NCBI GenBank assembly: GCA_020466095.1
Contig: CM035808.1
Span: 77,409,026-77,473,025 of the forward strand
Length of the DNA: 64,000 nt
Source: Chlorops oryzae
Lineage: Eukaryota > Arthropoda > Insecta > Diptera > Chloropidae
Direction: 5' to 3'
The translations under genes and the position numbers were made by a program. The notes under the pieces are model-generated. The model did not search any database. It was given only the letters and a program-made list of their open reading frames with translations, and was not told the origin of the DNA. Shown here one piece after another: positions 10,948 through 22,709 of this stretch. Positions within the stretch are counted from its first letter, which is position 1; each line of letters starts with the position of its first letter.

Positions 10948-10965
10948 GGTTATGGGACGAGACAC
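10948..10965 (+). promoter_or_regulatory. Copia primer binding site
   Basis: GGTTATGGGACGAGACAC follows the 5' LTR directly. Drosophila copia has GGTTATGGG at the same place, where an internal fragment of initiator tRNA-Met primes reverse transcription. The similarity is to that known site; priming here is inferred. Confidence 0.7.
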
Positions 10966-11102
10966 AAAGGATCTGAAGGATTTAATCCTTTCGAGGATAT
11001 ATTGAAAGTGAAAAAAAATTTTACGAAGTGATTTGGGCGCGGCTTTTAATCTCGAAGGACTTGTATTTCACATCTAATTAAAATTAATTTTTTTTTTTAA
11101 TA

Positions 11103-12332
11103 ATGGATAAAGGAAAGCGAAATATAAAACCGTTCGATGGAGAAAAATATTCGATTTGGAAGTTTCGTGTCAGGGCATTGTTAGAAGAAAATGACTTGTT
11201 AAAAGTAATTGATGAGCAGCAAACTGAAATGACAGATGAATTAAAAAAGGCGGAAAGAATGGCTAAAAGTGTAATAATAGAATATTTAAGTGATTCGTTT
11301 TTGGCTTATGCAAACAGTGAAAATACTGCAAAGCAGATTTTTGCGAATCTGGATTCAATTTACGAACGGAAAAGCTTAGCATCACAACTTTCTCTACGAA
11401 AGCAGCTTTTGGCCTTTAAGTTAAAAGGGGACACTGCGCTATTGAGTCATTTTAACCTCTTTGATGATCTTATAACCGAGCTGATCGCGTCAGGAGCTAA
11501 ATTAGACGAAATGGACAAAGTTTCGCATTTACTTTTAACTCTTCCACCAAGTTATGATGGAGTCATAACAGCCATAGAGACTCTATCTGAAAATAATTTA
11601 ACTTTAGCCTTTGTAAAAACACGACTTCTTGATCAGGAAATCAAGTTAAAAACGGTGAACAAGGATACGAGTGCAAAAGTTTTATCGGTTATTGTTGATA
11701 AAGAACAAAAAGGCATTAAGTTTAACAATTATCCAACACAAAAGCGTGTTAAGAAGTATTTTAAAAGTAAGCCGAATTTCAAACCAAAATGCTTTCATTG
11801 TGGCAAATTGGGACATTTTAAAAAGGATTGTTTCTTTTTAAAACGACGGGTAAGATCCCAGAATGCTACTTATGAAAATAATGTTAAGGAGAGGCAGGCC
11901 CAAATAGCAACAACAACACAACCTGAACATAGTTTTGCATTCATGGTAAATACTTTGAAACCAAATACAACTACAAGCGAAGTAGAGTTCATTCTAGATT
12001 CAGGGGCATCAGATCATCTTATAAAAGACTTTGACTTGTTTTCTGAGTATGAATATTTGACATCGAGTATAGCGATTGAAATTGCAAAGCGTGGAGAATA
12101 CATTTATGCCACAGTCAAAGGAGTTGTTAATCTGAACAGCTCAGGAAACAAAATTTTGTTGAAGGATGTGCTATATTGCAAGGACATTCCACACAATTTA
12201 CTCTCAGTGAAGAAGATGCAGGATGCTGGGATGACAATCGAATTTAATCCTGGTGGTATAAAAGTTACCAAAGATGGCAACTTGGTATTTAATGGCAACT
12301 GTAAGTATAATGTTCCAATTATAAAATTCTAA
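11103..12332 (+). CDS. Copia Gag-protease polyprotein (N-terminal part)
   Basis: 409 codons from ATG. The N-terminus ([20 protein letters not shown]) is the copia-type Gag (UBN2-like) fold. At about residue 230 there is one CCHC zinc knuckle, [14 protein letters not shown], for RNA binding, and near residue 299 the aspartic protease motif [10 protein letters not shown]. In an intact element translation continues into integrase. Here a TAA at 12330-12332 stops it about eight bases before DINE-B, which separates it from the IN frame. Apart from that stop the frame is uninterrupted. Confidence 0.85.
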   Translation: MDKGKRNIKPFDGEKYSIWKFRVRALLEENDLLKVIDEQQTEMTDELKKAERMAKSVIIEYLSDSFLAYANSENTAKQIFANLDSIYERKSLASQLSLRKQLLAFKLKGDTALLSHFNLFDDLITELIASGAKLDEMDKVSHLLLTLPPSYDGVITAIETLSENNLTLAFVKTRLLDQEIKLKTVNKDTSAKVLSVIVDKEQKGIKFNNYPTQKRVKKYFKSKPNFKPKCFHCGKLGHFKKDCFFLKRRVRSQNATYENNVKERQAQIATTTQPEHSFAFMVNTLKPNTTTSEVEFILDSGASDHLIKDFDLFSEYEYLTSSIAIEIAKRGEYIYATVKGVVNLNSSGNKILLKDVLYCKDIPHNLLSVKKMQDAGMTIEFNPGGIKVTKDGNLVFNGNCKYNVPIIKF

Positions 12333-12340
12333 TTGAATTC

Positions 12341-13295
<955 letters not shown>

Positions 13296-13296
13296 A

Positions 13297-14472
13297 AAAA
13301 CATATATATCAAATATTTCAATTAGTACAGAGTATCAATTGTGGCATGAAAGGTTGGGTCATATTAGTATTGGAAAATTTTTAGAAATAAAAAGGTGTAA
13401 TCTATTTGAAGATACTAATCTTCTAAAAGGCATTGAATTAAAAACCAATGCATTATGTGAGGCTTGTATAAATGGCAAGCAATCTCGATTAAAATTTGAA
13501 AAAGTTAAAAACAAAGAAAATATCCAAAGACCACTTTTTGTAGTCCATTCTGACGTTTGTGGTCCAATTACACCCTCAACAGTCGATAATAAAAACTATT
13601 ACGTAGTTTTTATTGATCAATACACTCATTACTGTGTGACTTATATAATTACATATAAATCAGATGTATTTATTGTATTTAAAGACTTCGTTGCAAAGAG
13701 TGAAGCTCATTTTAATATGAAAATCGTGAATCTCTATATTGATAATGGCGGAGAATACCTATCGACTGAAATGCGTGAATTTTGTGTTGAAAAAGGCATC
13801 AGCTATCATTTAACGATCCCTCACACCCCGCAATTAAATGGTGTATCAGAACGGATGATTAGAACAATCACAGAAAAAGCTCCTTCTATGATCAGTAGTG
13901 CTAATCTAAATAAATACTTTTGGGGTGAGGCTGTTTTAACAGCAACTTATTTAACCAATAGATCCCCAAGTAGAGCATTGCAAAGTGTGAAGAAAACACC
14001 ATATGAAATGTGGCATAATAAAAAGCCAGTCTTAAAATATCTTAAGATATTTGGTTCGACAGTATATGCTCTAAATAAGGTCCGAAAGCGAAAGTTTGAC
14101 GAAAAGTCAATCAAAACTATACTTGTCGGCTATGAACCAAATGGGTATAAATTGTGGAATGAGGAATCGAGGAAATTTATGACAGCTAGAGATGTTGTGC
14201 TGGATGAGATATCTATGCTAAAATCTAAGGATGTACGTGAAGATGCATTGGCTCCACTTGATGAAGTTGATGCAAATAATGATTCTACAATTCCAGTAGA
14301 TGAAGAGTGGGGTTTTCCTTTGAAGGAAAATGTGAAATCTGATAGCATAGAATCAGATGTACACCTAGTGAAAATTCCACATGTCTTGAGAATGCCGATC
14401 CAGTTATTGAAACTGGTGATACATTTAATGAGAATACAAAGGAAAATGAATTCAGACGCAGCGAAAGGTTAA
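13297..14472 (+). pseudogene. Copia integrase
   Basis: Open from the DINE-B boundary, with the recognisable product starting at LWHERLGHIS (13339). The zinc-binding HHCC module is WHERLGHIS...CEACINGKQS. The DDE core shows HSDVCGPITPS, YIDNGGEYLS and PQLNGVSERMIRTI, so all three catalytic residues are present. The frame ends at 14472 because of a one-base shift near 14385; in the neighbouring frame the protein continues as FRRSERLKGKPKLSYRYLEK into the RT ORF. The integrase core itself is intact. Confidence 0.88.
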
Positions 14473-14516
14473 AAGGAAAGCCAAAGTTATCATATAGATA
14501 TTTAGAAAAATGCCTG

Positions 14517-16088
14517 ATGAATACTGAAATATGTTTAAATGATATACCCAAAACGTTTGACGAAATTGAATTTCGTGAAGATAAAGCCCAATGGGAGGCA
14601 GCTATTCAAGATGAGCTTAACTCACATTTTAAAAACAACACTTGGTGCTTAGTGCAAAAGCCTGATAACAAAAACGTTGTAGATTGCAAGTGGGTGTTTA
14701 ATATGAAAAATGATGAGTTTGGCAACTTAGTAAAGTATAAAGCTAGGCTTGTAGCGCGAGGTTTCATGCAACAATATATGACAGATTATGATGAGACATT
14801 CGCACCAGTTGCGCGATTTTCAAGCTTAAGGTTCATTCTCGCATTTTCAAACCAATTTGATTTGTTGGTCCATCACATGGACGTCAAAACAGCATTTTTA
14901 AATGGAACACTAAAAGATGAAATTTACATGACGGTTCCAAAAGGGTTGATGAATGGAGATGGGAAAAAATTATGTAAGTTAAATAAAGCAATTTATGGAC
15001 TTAAGCAAGCTGCGAGATGTTGGTTTGAAGTGTTTGAAAATGTATTGAAGGAGATTGGATTTGAAAATCTTAAAGTTGACCGTTGTATATATATTTTAAA
15101 TAAAGGAGATATTGCTCTAAATATATATATATTACTATATGTGGATGATGTAGTAATTGCAACTTATAATCATGGTACAATGGCTAATTTTAAATCTTAT
15201 TTAAAAAGTAAATTTGAAATGACTGACTTACTTCAAATAAGCTATCTTATTGGCATTAAAATCGATAGAATAGACGGTAAATTTTATCTCAGTCAATCAG
15301 CATACATTAATAATGTTTTGAAAAAATTTAATATGGTAGATTGCAATATAGTAAGTTCACCCCTCGCAAGCAAACTTAATTATGAGGCTTTGCAATCTAA
15401 AGAATCATATGATGCACCTTGTCAACATTTAATCGGTTGTTTAATGTACATTATGTTATGTACACGTCCAGACTTGAGTACATCAATAAGCATTTTAAGT
15501 CGATACACAAACAACAACAACAAAGAGCTATGGCAATGTCTTAAACGGGTTTTAAGATATCTTAAAGGTACTGTTGACTTAAAATTGAAATTTGAGAAAA
15601 ACGTGAACATTAAATATATACTGATTGGATATGTTGATTCCGATTGGGCCGGGAATGAGACTGATAGAAAAAGTACAACTGGATATTTGTTAAAATTGTT
15701 TGAAAATTGTCTTATATCATGGAGTACCATGAAACAAAAATCTGTTGCCGCCTCATCAACCGAAGCCGAGTATATGGCCTTATTTGAAGGAACTCGAGAA
15801 GCATTATGGCTTAAATCTTTGGTCAATGAAGTAAAACTTGAATTGAATGGTCCAATTAATATTTTTGAAGACAACCAAGGTTGTATTAGTATTGCTAATA
15901 ATCCAACATGCCACAAGAGAACAAAGCACATAGACATCAAATATCACTTTACTAGAGAACAAATTGAAAATAAACTTATATGTGTTAAGTATATCTGTAC
16001 AGATCAACAATTGGCTGATATTCTAACGAAACCGATGCCAGTAGCAAGATTCAACATGCTGAGGGACCAACTGGGACTGACAATGTAA
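14517..16088 (+). CDS. Copia reverse transcriptase-RNase H
   Basis: 523 codons, in the frame that continues integrase after the shift; the ATG at 14517 is internal to the original polyprotein. RT motifs in order: WVFNMKNDEFGNLVKYKARL, MDVKTAFLNGTL, KLNKAIYGLKQAARCW and the catalytic YVDDVVIA. The RNase H part has YVDSDWAGNETDRKSTTGYL and SSTEAEYMAL, and the C-terminus ends QLADILTKPMP. All catalytic residues I can check are present, so this module looks functional although the element as a whole is not. Confidence 0.9.
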   Translation: MNTEICLNDIPKTFDEIEFREDKAQWEAAIQDELNSHFKNNTWCLVQKPDNKNVVDCKWVFNMKNDEFGNLVKYKARLVARGFMQQYMTDYDETFAPVARFSSLRFILAFSNQFDLLVHHMDVKTAFLNGTLKDEIYMTVPKGLMNGDGKKLCKLNKAIYGLKQAARCWFEVFENVLKEIGFENLKVDRCIYILNKGDIALNIYILLYVDDVVIATYNHGTMANFKSYLKSKFEMTDLLQISYLIGIKIDRIDGKFYLSQSAYINNVLKKFNMVDCNIVSSPLASKLNYEALQSKESYDAPCQHLIGCLMYIMLCTRPDLSTSISILSRYTNNNNKELWQCLKRVLRYLKGTVDLKLKFEKNVNIKYILIGYVDSDWAGNETDRKSTTGYLLKLFENCLISWSTMKQKSVAASSTEAEYMALFEGTREALWLKSLVNEVKLELNGPINIFEDNQGCISIANNPTCHKRTKHIDIKYHFTREQIENKLICVKYICTDQQLADILTKPMPVARFNMLRDQLGLTM

Positions 16089-16518
16089 AATGGGTCAATT
16101 AAATATTGGATTCATTTAGCTTCACTTAAAGCTGGAAACTGCATTTTTCAACTTGCCTTATTTTGAAAAACATAACTAAACAACATATGCAACAAAATTG
16201 AATTTAATTAATTTCAGTTTAATTATGTTTATTTAAACTTAATTATTAACCAAAAGTAATGAAAACACAATGTTATTTTTGTTAATGACCACTTTAATCT
16301 AATTTGAATATTATTCTTAATTGATTTGGTTGGGTTTTACTGGGTTTTCCCAATCCTCTGCAGCGAATGCTAAATCAAATTGTTATCCCCAGAAATAAAT
16401 AAGAAATATATGACATGCACAATCTCGTCAGTTGAATATGTTATCAAGAATAAAAATAAATATAAAATAAAATAAAATTATAAAAATACATTATGTTAAT
16501 GCAACTTTTGAGGAGGCG
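16089..16518 (+). other. Copia 3' untranslated region and polypurine tract
   Basis: AT-rich non-coding DNA between the pol stop and the 3' LTR. It ends with TTTTGAGGAGGCG directly before TGTTGAAAATG, the purine tract that primes plus-strand DNA. Confidence 0.75.
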
Positions 16519-16887
16519 TGTTGAAAATGTATCTATACATTTAGCGTTCAAAAGTGACATAACAATATAGTAAAATGAGAACACAGGAGGGATGCGGTAC
16601 TTGGTAACGAATGAATTCATTCTATGTCACTATTATGAATTTATGATATTAAGTAGTCATGTCTGTTTTTGTCAGTTGGTTGAAAAATCAAAAAGGAAAA
16701 AAACTGAATAGTGAGAGTGTGCAGTTATATATTTTTTGTGTTAAAACCAGAAGGAAATAAATATAATAATTAAAACTGACAAAAAGGTGCTTTATTTTTG
16801 GAGGTGCTGTCGAAGGATTGAAAACCTTTTAATAAGTGCTGTCGCAGGACCTTTTAATAAGCAATAAGTTTTAATATAAATTTATTA
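16519..16887 (+). repeat. Copia 3' LTR
   Basis: 369 bp, TGTTGAAAATG to TTTATTA, followed by the right TTTTT target duplication. It matches the contig B LTR (47743-48111) in length and lacks the MITE of the 5' LTR. Confidence 0.92.
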
Positions 16888-17471
16888 TTTTTAACATTCC
16901 GCAAACAATTATTTGCTCTTTTTGTAATGTGGCAGGCCATACACGAGATATTTGCCAGCAGAGGAGAAATACCCCTTTTTGCATTATTTGCCTTGAATAT
17001 GGCCATGAGCAGAATGCAAATTGCAGTGAGAATAGAACAGAGCCAAGATTTGACCGATCAGCCTGCACGTATTGTGGGAAAGAAGGTCATTTAGAAATTT
17101 AATGTTTTGGCAGGCTTAGAAATCTATTTTGCAATATATGTCAAATGAAAGGCCACGAAAGTAACAAATTTTGTAAAAGTTGGCAAGATGAATATAATAT
17201 GAAAGAAATTCAACTCCTGAATATAGCACGATCTAGAAGAGACACAATTGAAAATAGGAAAAAAAATTTTAATCAAAATCAGTCCTACAATCATCAATTT
17301 TCACCACATGCTGGTTCGAATAGTTTCATAAATGATTTTTCTCAAAATAGCCGCAGTGATATTCAATGCTACAAATGTTCTCAAGTTGGGCACACAGCGA
17401 GATTTTGTAATATGCAACAAGAAAGGGATAATAACCAGGGAAACGCTCAGCGGCCCGGTCAAGGCCAGTAG
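16888..17471 (+). pseudogene. Gypsy1 gag nucleocapsid with five zinc knuckles
   Basis: Continues gag in frame after the copia insertion. It encodes five CCHC knuckles in a row: CSFCNVAGHTRDIC, CIICLEYGHEQNANC, CTYCGKEGHLEI then a stop where the copy in contig B has Lys-Cys, CNICQMKGHESNKFC and CYKCSQVGHTARFC. Two have one extra residue before the last Cys. The premature TAA is at 17100-17102. A basic, Asn/Gln-rich linker lies between knuckles four and five. Most gypsy Gags have one to three knuckles, so five is unusual. The knuckles should bind element RNA in the particle. Confidence 0.8.
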
Positions 17472-17760
17472 ACCGGAATGCCAAATTAAAATGCACAGTT
17501 AAGAGGCCAAACCTATGTAAAATTGAAGAAGGAGTAAAACCTGAGAAAAAAATTTTTAGCCATGAAAAGACTGGTATAGACTGGTAAGACTGGTAATTGA
17601 AAGATTTATATTTAAACAAAATATTCTTTGATGAAAAAGAACAAGGCGAATATTTTAAGAACCCCATTAGAATAGAAAGCAATAAGGAAATTGCATTGAA
17701 ATATAAAGTATTAGAACGAAGAAGAGTGCACTTAAGCGAACTAATAGAAACAAAGTTTTA
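17472..17760 (+). pseudogene. Gypsy1 gag-pol junction and start of protease ORF
   Basis: After several stops the frame LKDLYLNKIFFDEKEQGEYF continues to RRRVHLSELIETKF, matching the first 53 or so residues of the contig B protease ORF (44050-45294). It is cut at 17760 and fused to gypsy2 pol, which removes the protease active site. Confidence 0.75.
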
Positions 17761-18563
17761 GGACTGCAATATCAATCTGCATGGATGCACGATATTTTCT
17801 ACTCTGGATTTGATACGAGCGTATCATCAGGTCGATGTGTTTCCTGATGACATAAGTAAAACTGCTATCATCACACCATTTGGTCTTTACGAGTATCTTA
17901 AAATGCCATTCAGTTTAAGAAACGCTGCACAGACTTTCCAACGTCTCATGGATACTGTGCTACGTGGATAAGGTTTTGTTTTTTGTTATTTAGACGATGT
18001 TTTAATCGCGTCTGAAAATCCAAAAGAACATGTTAACCACCTACGTATCATTTTTCACCGTTTTAACGAATATGGAATAGTTCTCCATCCAGAGAAATGT
18101 AAGTTCGGCCTTCCTGAAGTAAATTTTCTAGGTTACAAAATCACCACCCAAGGACTTGCCAATGGATACCAAAGTTGAAAGGATCATCAAGTTCCCCAAA
18201 CCAATAACCGTCTCAGGCATGCGTCAATTTTTGGCAATAATGAACTTCTACAGAAGATTCCTGCCTAATGCTTCTGAAATTCAAGCACCTCTGAATGTAT
18301 ACCTTCAAGGTGCAAAGAAAAAAGACAAGCCTCGTATCGTCTGGACTGAGAAATCTGAAAAAGCGGTCGAAAAAACCAAATCACAACTTTTGCAAGCTAC
18401 GCTACTCTCTCATCCAGTTTCACAAACAACAATCGCTCTTAAAGTAGATGCTTCTGATTTCACAATAGGCGGTGTTGTTGAACAGTTAGTCGACCAATCC
18501 TGGCAACTTTTAGCTTTTTTTTCAAAAAAATTAAGTCCAGCACAATCAAAGTATAGCACATAT
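17761..18563 (+). pseudogene. Gypsy2 reverse transcriptase (5'-truncated, unit 1)
   Basis: Starts inside RT at the fingers/palm ([38 protein letters not shown]) and carries the catalytic YLDD (CYLDDVLIAS) after an in-frame TAA near 17970. A frameshift before 18156 leads to the frame with GMRQFLAIMNFYRRFLPN and the start of RNase H (LKVDASDFTIGGVVEQ, SKKLSPAQSKYSTY). The style is that of insect CsRn1/Kabuki-type Ty3 elements (recalled family features, not searched). It is dead. Confidence 0.82.
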
Positions 18564-18811
18564 CGCACACCCTCTTCTAAGGTGACACAACTCGAAAATC
18601 GTCAATTTCGAGTTAAAATATGGAACATGTTCATAGTTCACCTCTCTAGCTGCACGAAAAATTCTATTCCATTTTGGTGATTATAAAAAGCCGAAATATC
18701 CCGTCAATGCCTTTCTTCTTCCTTTGATTGACACTGCGAAGCATTTTGTTTTTTGCGTTTTCTGAAAAAATTAGACATTTTGAGTTGTGTCACCTTAGAA
18801 GAGGGTGTGCG
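18564..18811. mobile_element. MITE in gypsy2 RNase H (unit 1)
   Basis: A 248-bp insertion with roughly 35-bp terminal inverted repeats, starting CGCACACCCTCTTCTAAGGT and ending with its complement. It splits RNase H exactly between KYSTY and DRELLAAYMAI. It is non-coding; the apparent coding there is a read-through. The same insertion is in unit 2 (25346-25593) and its right part in contig B (about 38400-38510), so it predates all duplications. Target duplication not resolved. Confidence 0.8.
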
Positions 18812-19348
18812 ACATGATCGCGAATTACTAGCAGCATATATGGCTATACAACATTTCAGCTACATGCTAGAAGGACGATCATTCATTCTATTTACGGATC
18901 ACAAACCACTTTGTTTTGCATTCAAGCAAAAATCCGAAAAATTAACCAGGACGTTTCCATTATCTCGATTATATAAGTCAGTTTTCCACCGACATTCGAC
19001 ATATATCTGGCCATGATAATGTTGTAGCTGATAGTCAAGAATAGCAGAGATATCTTTTTTTAATCATCAACAACTATCCAAACAACAAGAAAATGACGAA
19101 TTGAAGATATTAATGAAATCGAACTCGACCCTTCAATGCAAATAGCCAATTCACACAATCCCATTTATTGTGACGTCTCAACAAGCAAAGTTCGTCCCTA
19201 TATTCCACTAGCACTACGACGGATAGTCTTCGACCAAATCAATAATATGTCACATCCAAGTCATAAAGTTACTCAAAAACTCATTTCAGAACGTTTTGTA
19301 TGGCCTTCAATGAATCGTGAATCGCTCAATGGACAAAAACTTGCTTAA
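18812..19348 (+). pseudogene. Gypsy2 RNase H end and integrase zinc region (unit 1)
   Basis: DRELLAAYMAIQHFSYMLEG and ILFTDHKPLCFAFKQKS are the second half of a gypsy RNase H, the nuclease that degrades template RNA. After frameshifts near 19000 the frame at 19136 (PLALRRIVFDQINNMSHPSH, ISERFVWPSMN) is the N-terminal zinc-binding part of integrase. Confidence 0.75.
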
Positions 19349-20013
19349 ATTGTCAATCGGCTAAAACAACACGACACACAAAATCTGTGATCGAGAAGTT
19401 TCAACTACCTTCACGCAGGTTCGCTGACGTACACATCGATATTATAGGACCCTTACCGCAATCTGAAGGAGTGCGCTATATTCTCACAACTATCGACCGC
19501 TTTACTAGATGGCCTGAGGCAATCCCAATGGAAAAAATCACATCTTCAACAGTCTCCAGAAAGTTGTACGACGATTGGATATCAAGATTCGGATGTCCGG
19601 ATAACATTCACACAGACAGAGGAGCGCTCTTCACATCAGCAATGTTTCGCGATTTAACAGCTCTTATTGGAGCAGATATGAAACACGCCACAGCTTACCA
19701 CCCACAAGCAAACGGATTAGTCGGAAGGTTTAATCAGACACTTAAAACTGCTTTATCCTGTCATAAAAGCATACCACGGACTCAATCACTGTCAACTGTG
19801 TTACTTGGACTTCGTGCTGCATTTAAACACGATCCCAACACATCTAGTGCAGAAATTGTTTACGGCGAACCACTTCATCTACCAGGAGAATTTTTCAATT
19901 CAAAAAACACATCAAGATCAACAGCGGAATTTTTAACTAATCTACGATATACAATTTCTACCTTCCAGCCCATTTCACCCTCTCATTAATAAGAACTTAA
20001 TCACGAGCTCACA
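19349..20013 (+). pseudogene. Gypsy2 integrase core (unit 1), catalytic Glu replaced
   Basis: A 200-codon frame with the integrase core: FADVHIDIIGPLPQSEG with the first Asp, DNIHTDRGALFTSAMF with the second, and YHPQANGLVGRFNQTLK where the catalytic Glu should be but Gly is found (expected VERF, seen VGRF). The protein stops shortly before the palindromic element at 20016 and its C-terminal module reappears beyond it. Unit 2 has a one-base insertion at this same spot, so its frame ends at 26516. Confidence 0.8.
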
Positions 20014-20015
20014 TA

Positions 20016-21126
20016 CAGGGTGTTTCGCATAAGGATGTATATCCGAAAGGAGGTGATAGGGGTGCTCAATATCGACCAAAAATCGTATGGGAGGGGGGGG
20101 TGGAAAATGCTCCCCTAAGGAGTTAGAGGGCCTTAAAGTTTTTAGGCAGTAAGTCGAGAAAAAAAATTCTCCCACGATAACGGTTCATTGTAGAAAAAAA
20201 ACTGTTAAGCGGTTTGAAAGCCAATTCTATGGGCTTTTAGGCAAAATAAAATTCATGGTAAGAATTTAAGCCAATGAAGGTTAATTAAGCGGTCAAAGTC
20301 AAAAATTCTGAAAAAAATTCTATTTTTTTACTTTGAGAGCCATTTTGGTATGAAAAAGGTCTTATTAACACATACTTTTCTAATTTTTTTCAAAATTCTC
20401 GATTAATTTACTTCAAATCTGTGGTACATTTGTTATACCTTATTAGCGGTTTAACCTCAGGAAAAATAGGATTTAAAAACGCACTTAAACTTTTTTTTAA
20501 ATCAATTTAAATAATCTCAGCAAAAAATTACCAATTTTTCCAGTTAAAGTTCGTATAATTTTAAACCAAAATTTGTCTTAAATAAGAAATTGCTGGCTGG
20601 CCATTGTAAGCCAAAGATTGCTCTTTTAAGAATTTCATCACATAAAAAAAGTTCAAGTTTGTTTATAAATCCTATTTTTCCTGAGGTTAAACCGCTAATA
20701 AGGTATAACAAATGTACCACAGATTTGAAGTAAATTAATCGAGAATTTTGAAAAAAATTAGAAAAGTATGTGTTAATAAGACCTTTTTCATACCAAAATG
20801 GCTCTCAAAGTAAAAAAATAGAATTTTTTTCAGAATTTTTGACTTTGACCGCTTAATTAACCTTCATTGGCTTAAATTCTTACCATGCATTTTATTTTGC
20901 CTAAAAGCCCATAGAATTGGCTTTCAAACCGCTTAACAGTTTTTTTTCTACGATGAACCGTTATCGTGGGAGAATTTTTTTTCTCGACTTACTGCCTAAA
21001 AACTTTAAGGCCCTCTAACTCCTTAGGGGAGCATTTTCCACCCCCCCCCTCCCATACGATTTTTGGTCGATATTGAGCACCCCTATCAACTCCTTTCGGA
21101 TATACATCCTTATGCGAAACACCCTG
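20016..21126. mobile_element. Palindromic (foldback) TA-flanked element, unit 1
   Basis: 1111 bp starting CAGGGTGTTTCGCATAAGGA and ending with its complement, flanked by TA (20014-20015 and 21127-21128). The arms are inverted copies of about 460 bp each around a unique loop of about 190 bp (20476-20664). The TA duplication and CAGGG ends suggest a Tc1/mariner-type MITE, but it has no transposase. It is inserted in the gypsy2 integrase gene; the frame reads ...AHI before and LRNDHTQKPLQPKYSGPYPV after. Its counterpart in unit 2 has the loop inverted. Confidence 0.88.
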
Positions 21127-21128
21127 TA

Positions 21129-21832
21129 TATAGCTCCGGAATGACCACACACAAAAACCCTTGCAACCAAAATATTCTGGCCCATATCCTGTAGCGAAAC
21201 GAAGTGCCAAATACTTTATCATCAAAAAAGGAGCACTCGAAGACACTGCCTGCCCTATTCTAGGGTTCGATCGATAGTCGAATCGAAGCTCTTCGATTGA
21301 GTCGATTGTTTTTTCATTCGGTATCTGGCAAAAAATCGAAACATAGTGGCTCCATTGTGGCTCCATTGTGGCTTCTGATTCTTTGAACCGATCAGCTGTT
21401 TGTGTTTATTTCTCAAATTTAAAAACGAAAAGTGAAATGGGTGAAACTGAAAAAATCTCCATCAACTCCACAAGCTTTGCAATTTGTTGTTTGTTGCTTA
21501 TTTGCTTTGACCTATAAGAAAAGTTGCACTAAAAATCTTTTAAACCAAACAATTATAAAAATAAGCTTACATTTTTGGTTTTCCGACACTGCATCGACAG
21601 CTAATTGGCGGTCGAACCGGCAACGATTAACATTCGAACAGCTGTCGATTTTTTGATGTTCAGAATACAAAATTCGACATTCGATAATCGATGATCGAAA
21701 TTCTTCGATCATCGATTATCGGTCGAACCCCAGAATAGGGGCGTGTATCTGTGGATCGTATCAAACCGGCATACATAGAAGTATCGTGTGAACCACATGA
21801 AAACAAAAATCATACCGTACGTTTCGCACTGC
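21129..21832 (+). pseudogene. Gypsy2 integrase C-terminal GPY module and Pol end (unit 1)
   Basis: After the palindrome the frame LRNDHTQKPLQPKYSGPYPV followed by AKRSAKYFIIKKGALEDTA is the GPY/F module of Ty3 integrases. It is interrupted by a MITE at 21253-21740 and resumes as VSVDRIKPAYIEVSCE, ending with a stop just after the polypurine tract starts. So one integrase gene carries two non-autonomous elements within 130 coding residues. Confidence 0.8.
21253..21740. mobile_element. MITE with CCCTATTCT ends (unit 1)
   Basis: About 488 bp. The left end reads CCCTATTCTAGGGTTCGATC; the complement of the right end reads CCCTATTCTGGGGTTCGACC, continuing into ATCGATTATCGATG-type subterminal repeats. 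It separates two parts of the gypsy2 integrase C-terminus, which proves insertion. Non-coding; target duplication unclear. The copy in unit 2 is 28053-28540. Confidence 0.75.
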
Positions 21833-22709
21833 AAAGGGGGTAGTGTGAGAAGTCACAACAATTTCAACAACTCACAGTTTTTTAATCAAATTAATTTGTT
21901 TTCTCATAATATCTTTTAGTTTAATCATGTTATTTTGCTTTCTAAAAAATTTGGTTTTCTTTATTGTTGATTTGTTACAAATAAAATATAGATTCGATCA
22001 AGGCGTATTTAACAAGGTGGTGGCAGTAGTACAACAGCAATGTAAAAAAAACTCGGAAATGTCAAAATCAGTTCACGCTTGTTTGAGTTTTGTTCCAATA
22101 TAAACATTTTTAATTTCGTTGAAAAATGTAAGCGTTCGAAAATCAATACAAAATTTTTACAGTTCGGAGTTAAAAAAAGGGAAGAAGATGAGCAGTTCCT
22201 ACTGCCATCACCTTGTTAAATACGCCTTGGATTCGACATAGATTCAGTTTGAATATTTATTTTACATATTGAACTGAACTCTTGTAAAAGATCTTCCCTT
22301 TGGTAAAAAGGAACCAAGATACTATTATTGGGATCACTTGGTTTTTTTTCCCTCTTTTCCCTTACATGGACACGGAAGACAACACTAAAATAAAATTCAA
22401 AGGCGAGTCTCCAACGAAGCTCGCATAGTATGGAACAGCACTTACTGTTAAACGACCGCGCTACGGCGGCTAAGAACTCGCACGCAGTAATGCTAAGGAA
22501 AATATGCAAACGATCGAGCTAAAATTTTAAACTTTAACTGGCTTGATTTCCGGCTAGTTTCAGCTATGAAATAGCTATTTCATTGCAGATGTTGGTTGGC
22601 GGGTGGATTTAAGCGGAAATATACCAATTCCCTTTGACAACAGTTCGCCTAGCTAAATAACTATGGAATTTCCCGCGCAACGGTGCCTTATCATTTGTTT
22701 GCGCACTTA
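21833..22709 (+). repeat. Gypsy2 polypurine tract and putative 3' LTR (unit 1)
   Basis: GCAAAGGGGG (21831-21840) followed by TAGTGTGAGAAGTCAC is a polypurine tract next to a probable LTR start. The LTR body has an AATAAAATATA signal near 21981 and is split by the hAT-like MITE at 21999-22229. Where it ends before the mariner at 22710 is not clear. The minus-strand 97-codon frame at 22216-22509 has no known motif. Confidence 0.5.
21999..22229. mobile_element. hAT-like MITE with 8-bp target duplication (unit 1)
   Basis: 231 bp starting CAAGGCGTATTTAACAAGGT and ending with the near-complement ACCTTGTTAAATACGCCTTG. Flanks are GATTCGAT and GATTCGAC, an 8-bp duplication with one change. CAnnG ends plus 8-bp duplication are hAT features. 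No coding. The unit 2 copy is 28799-29030. Confidence 0.85.
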
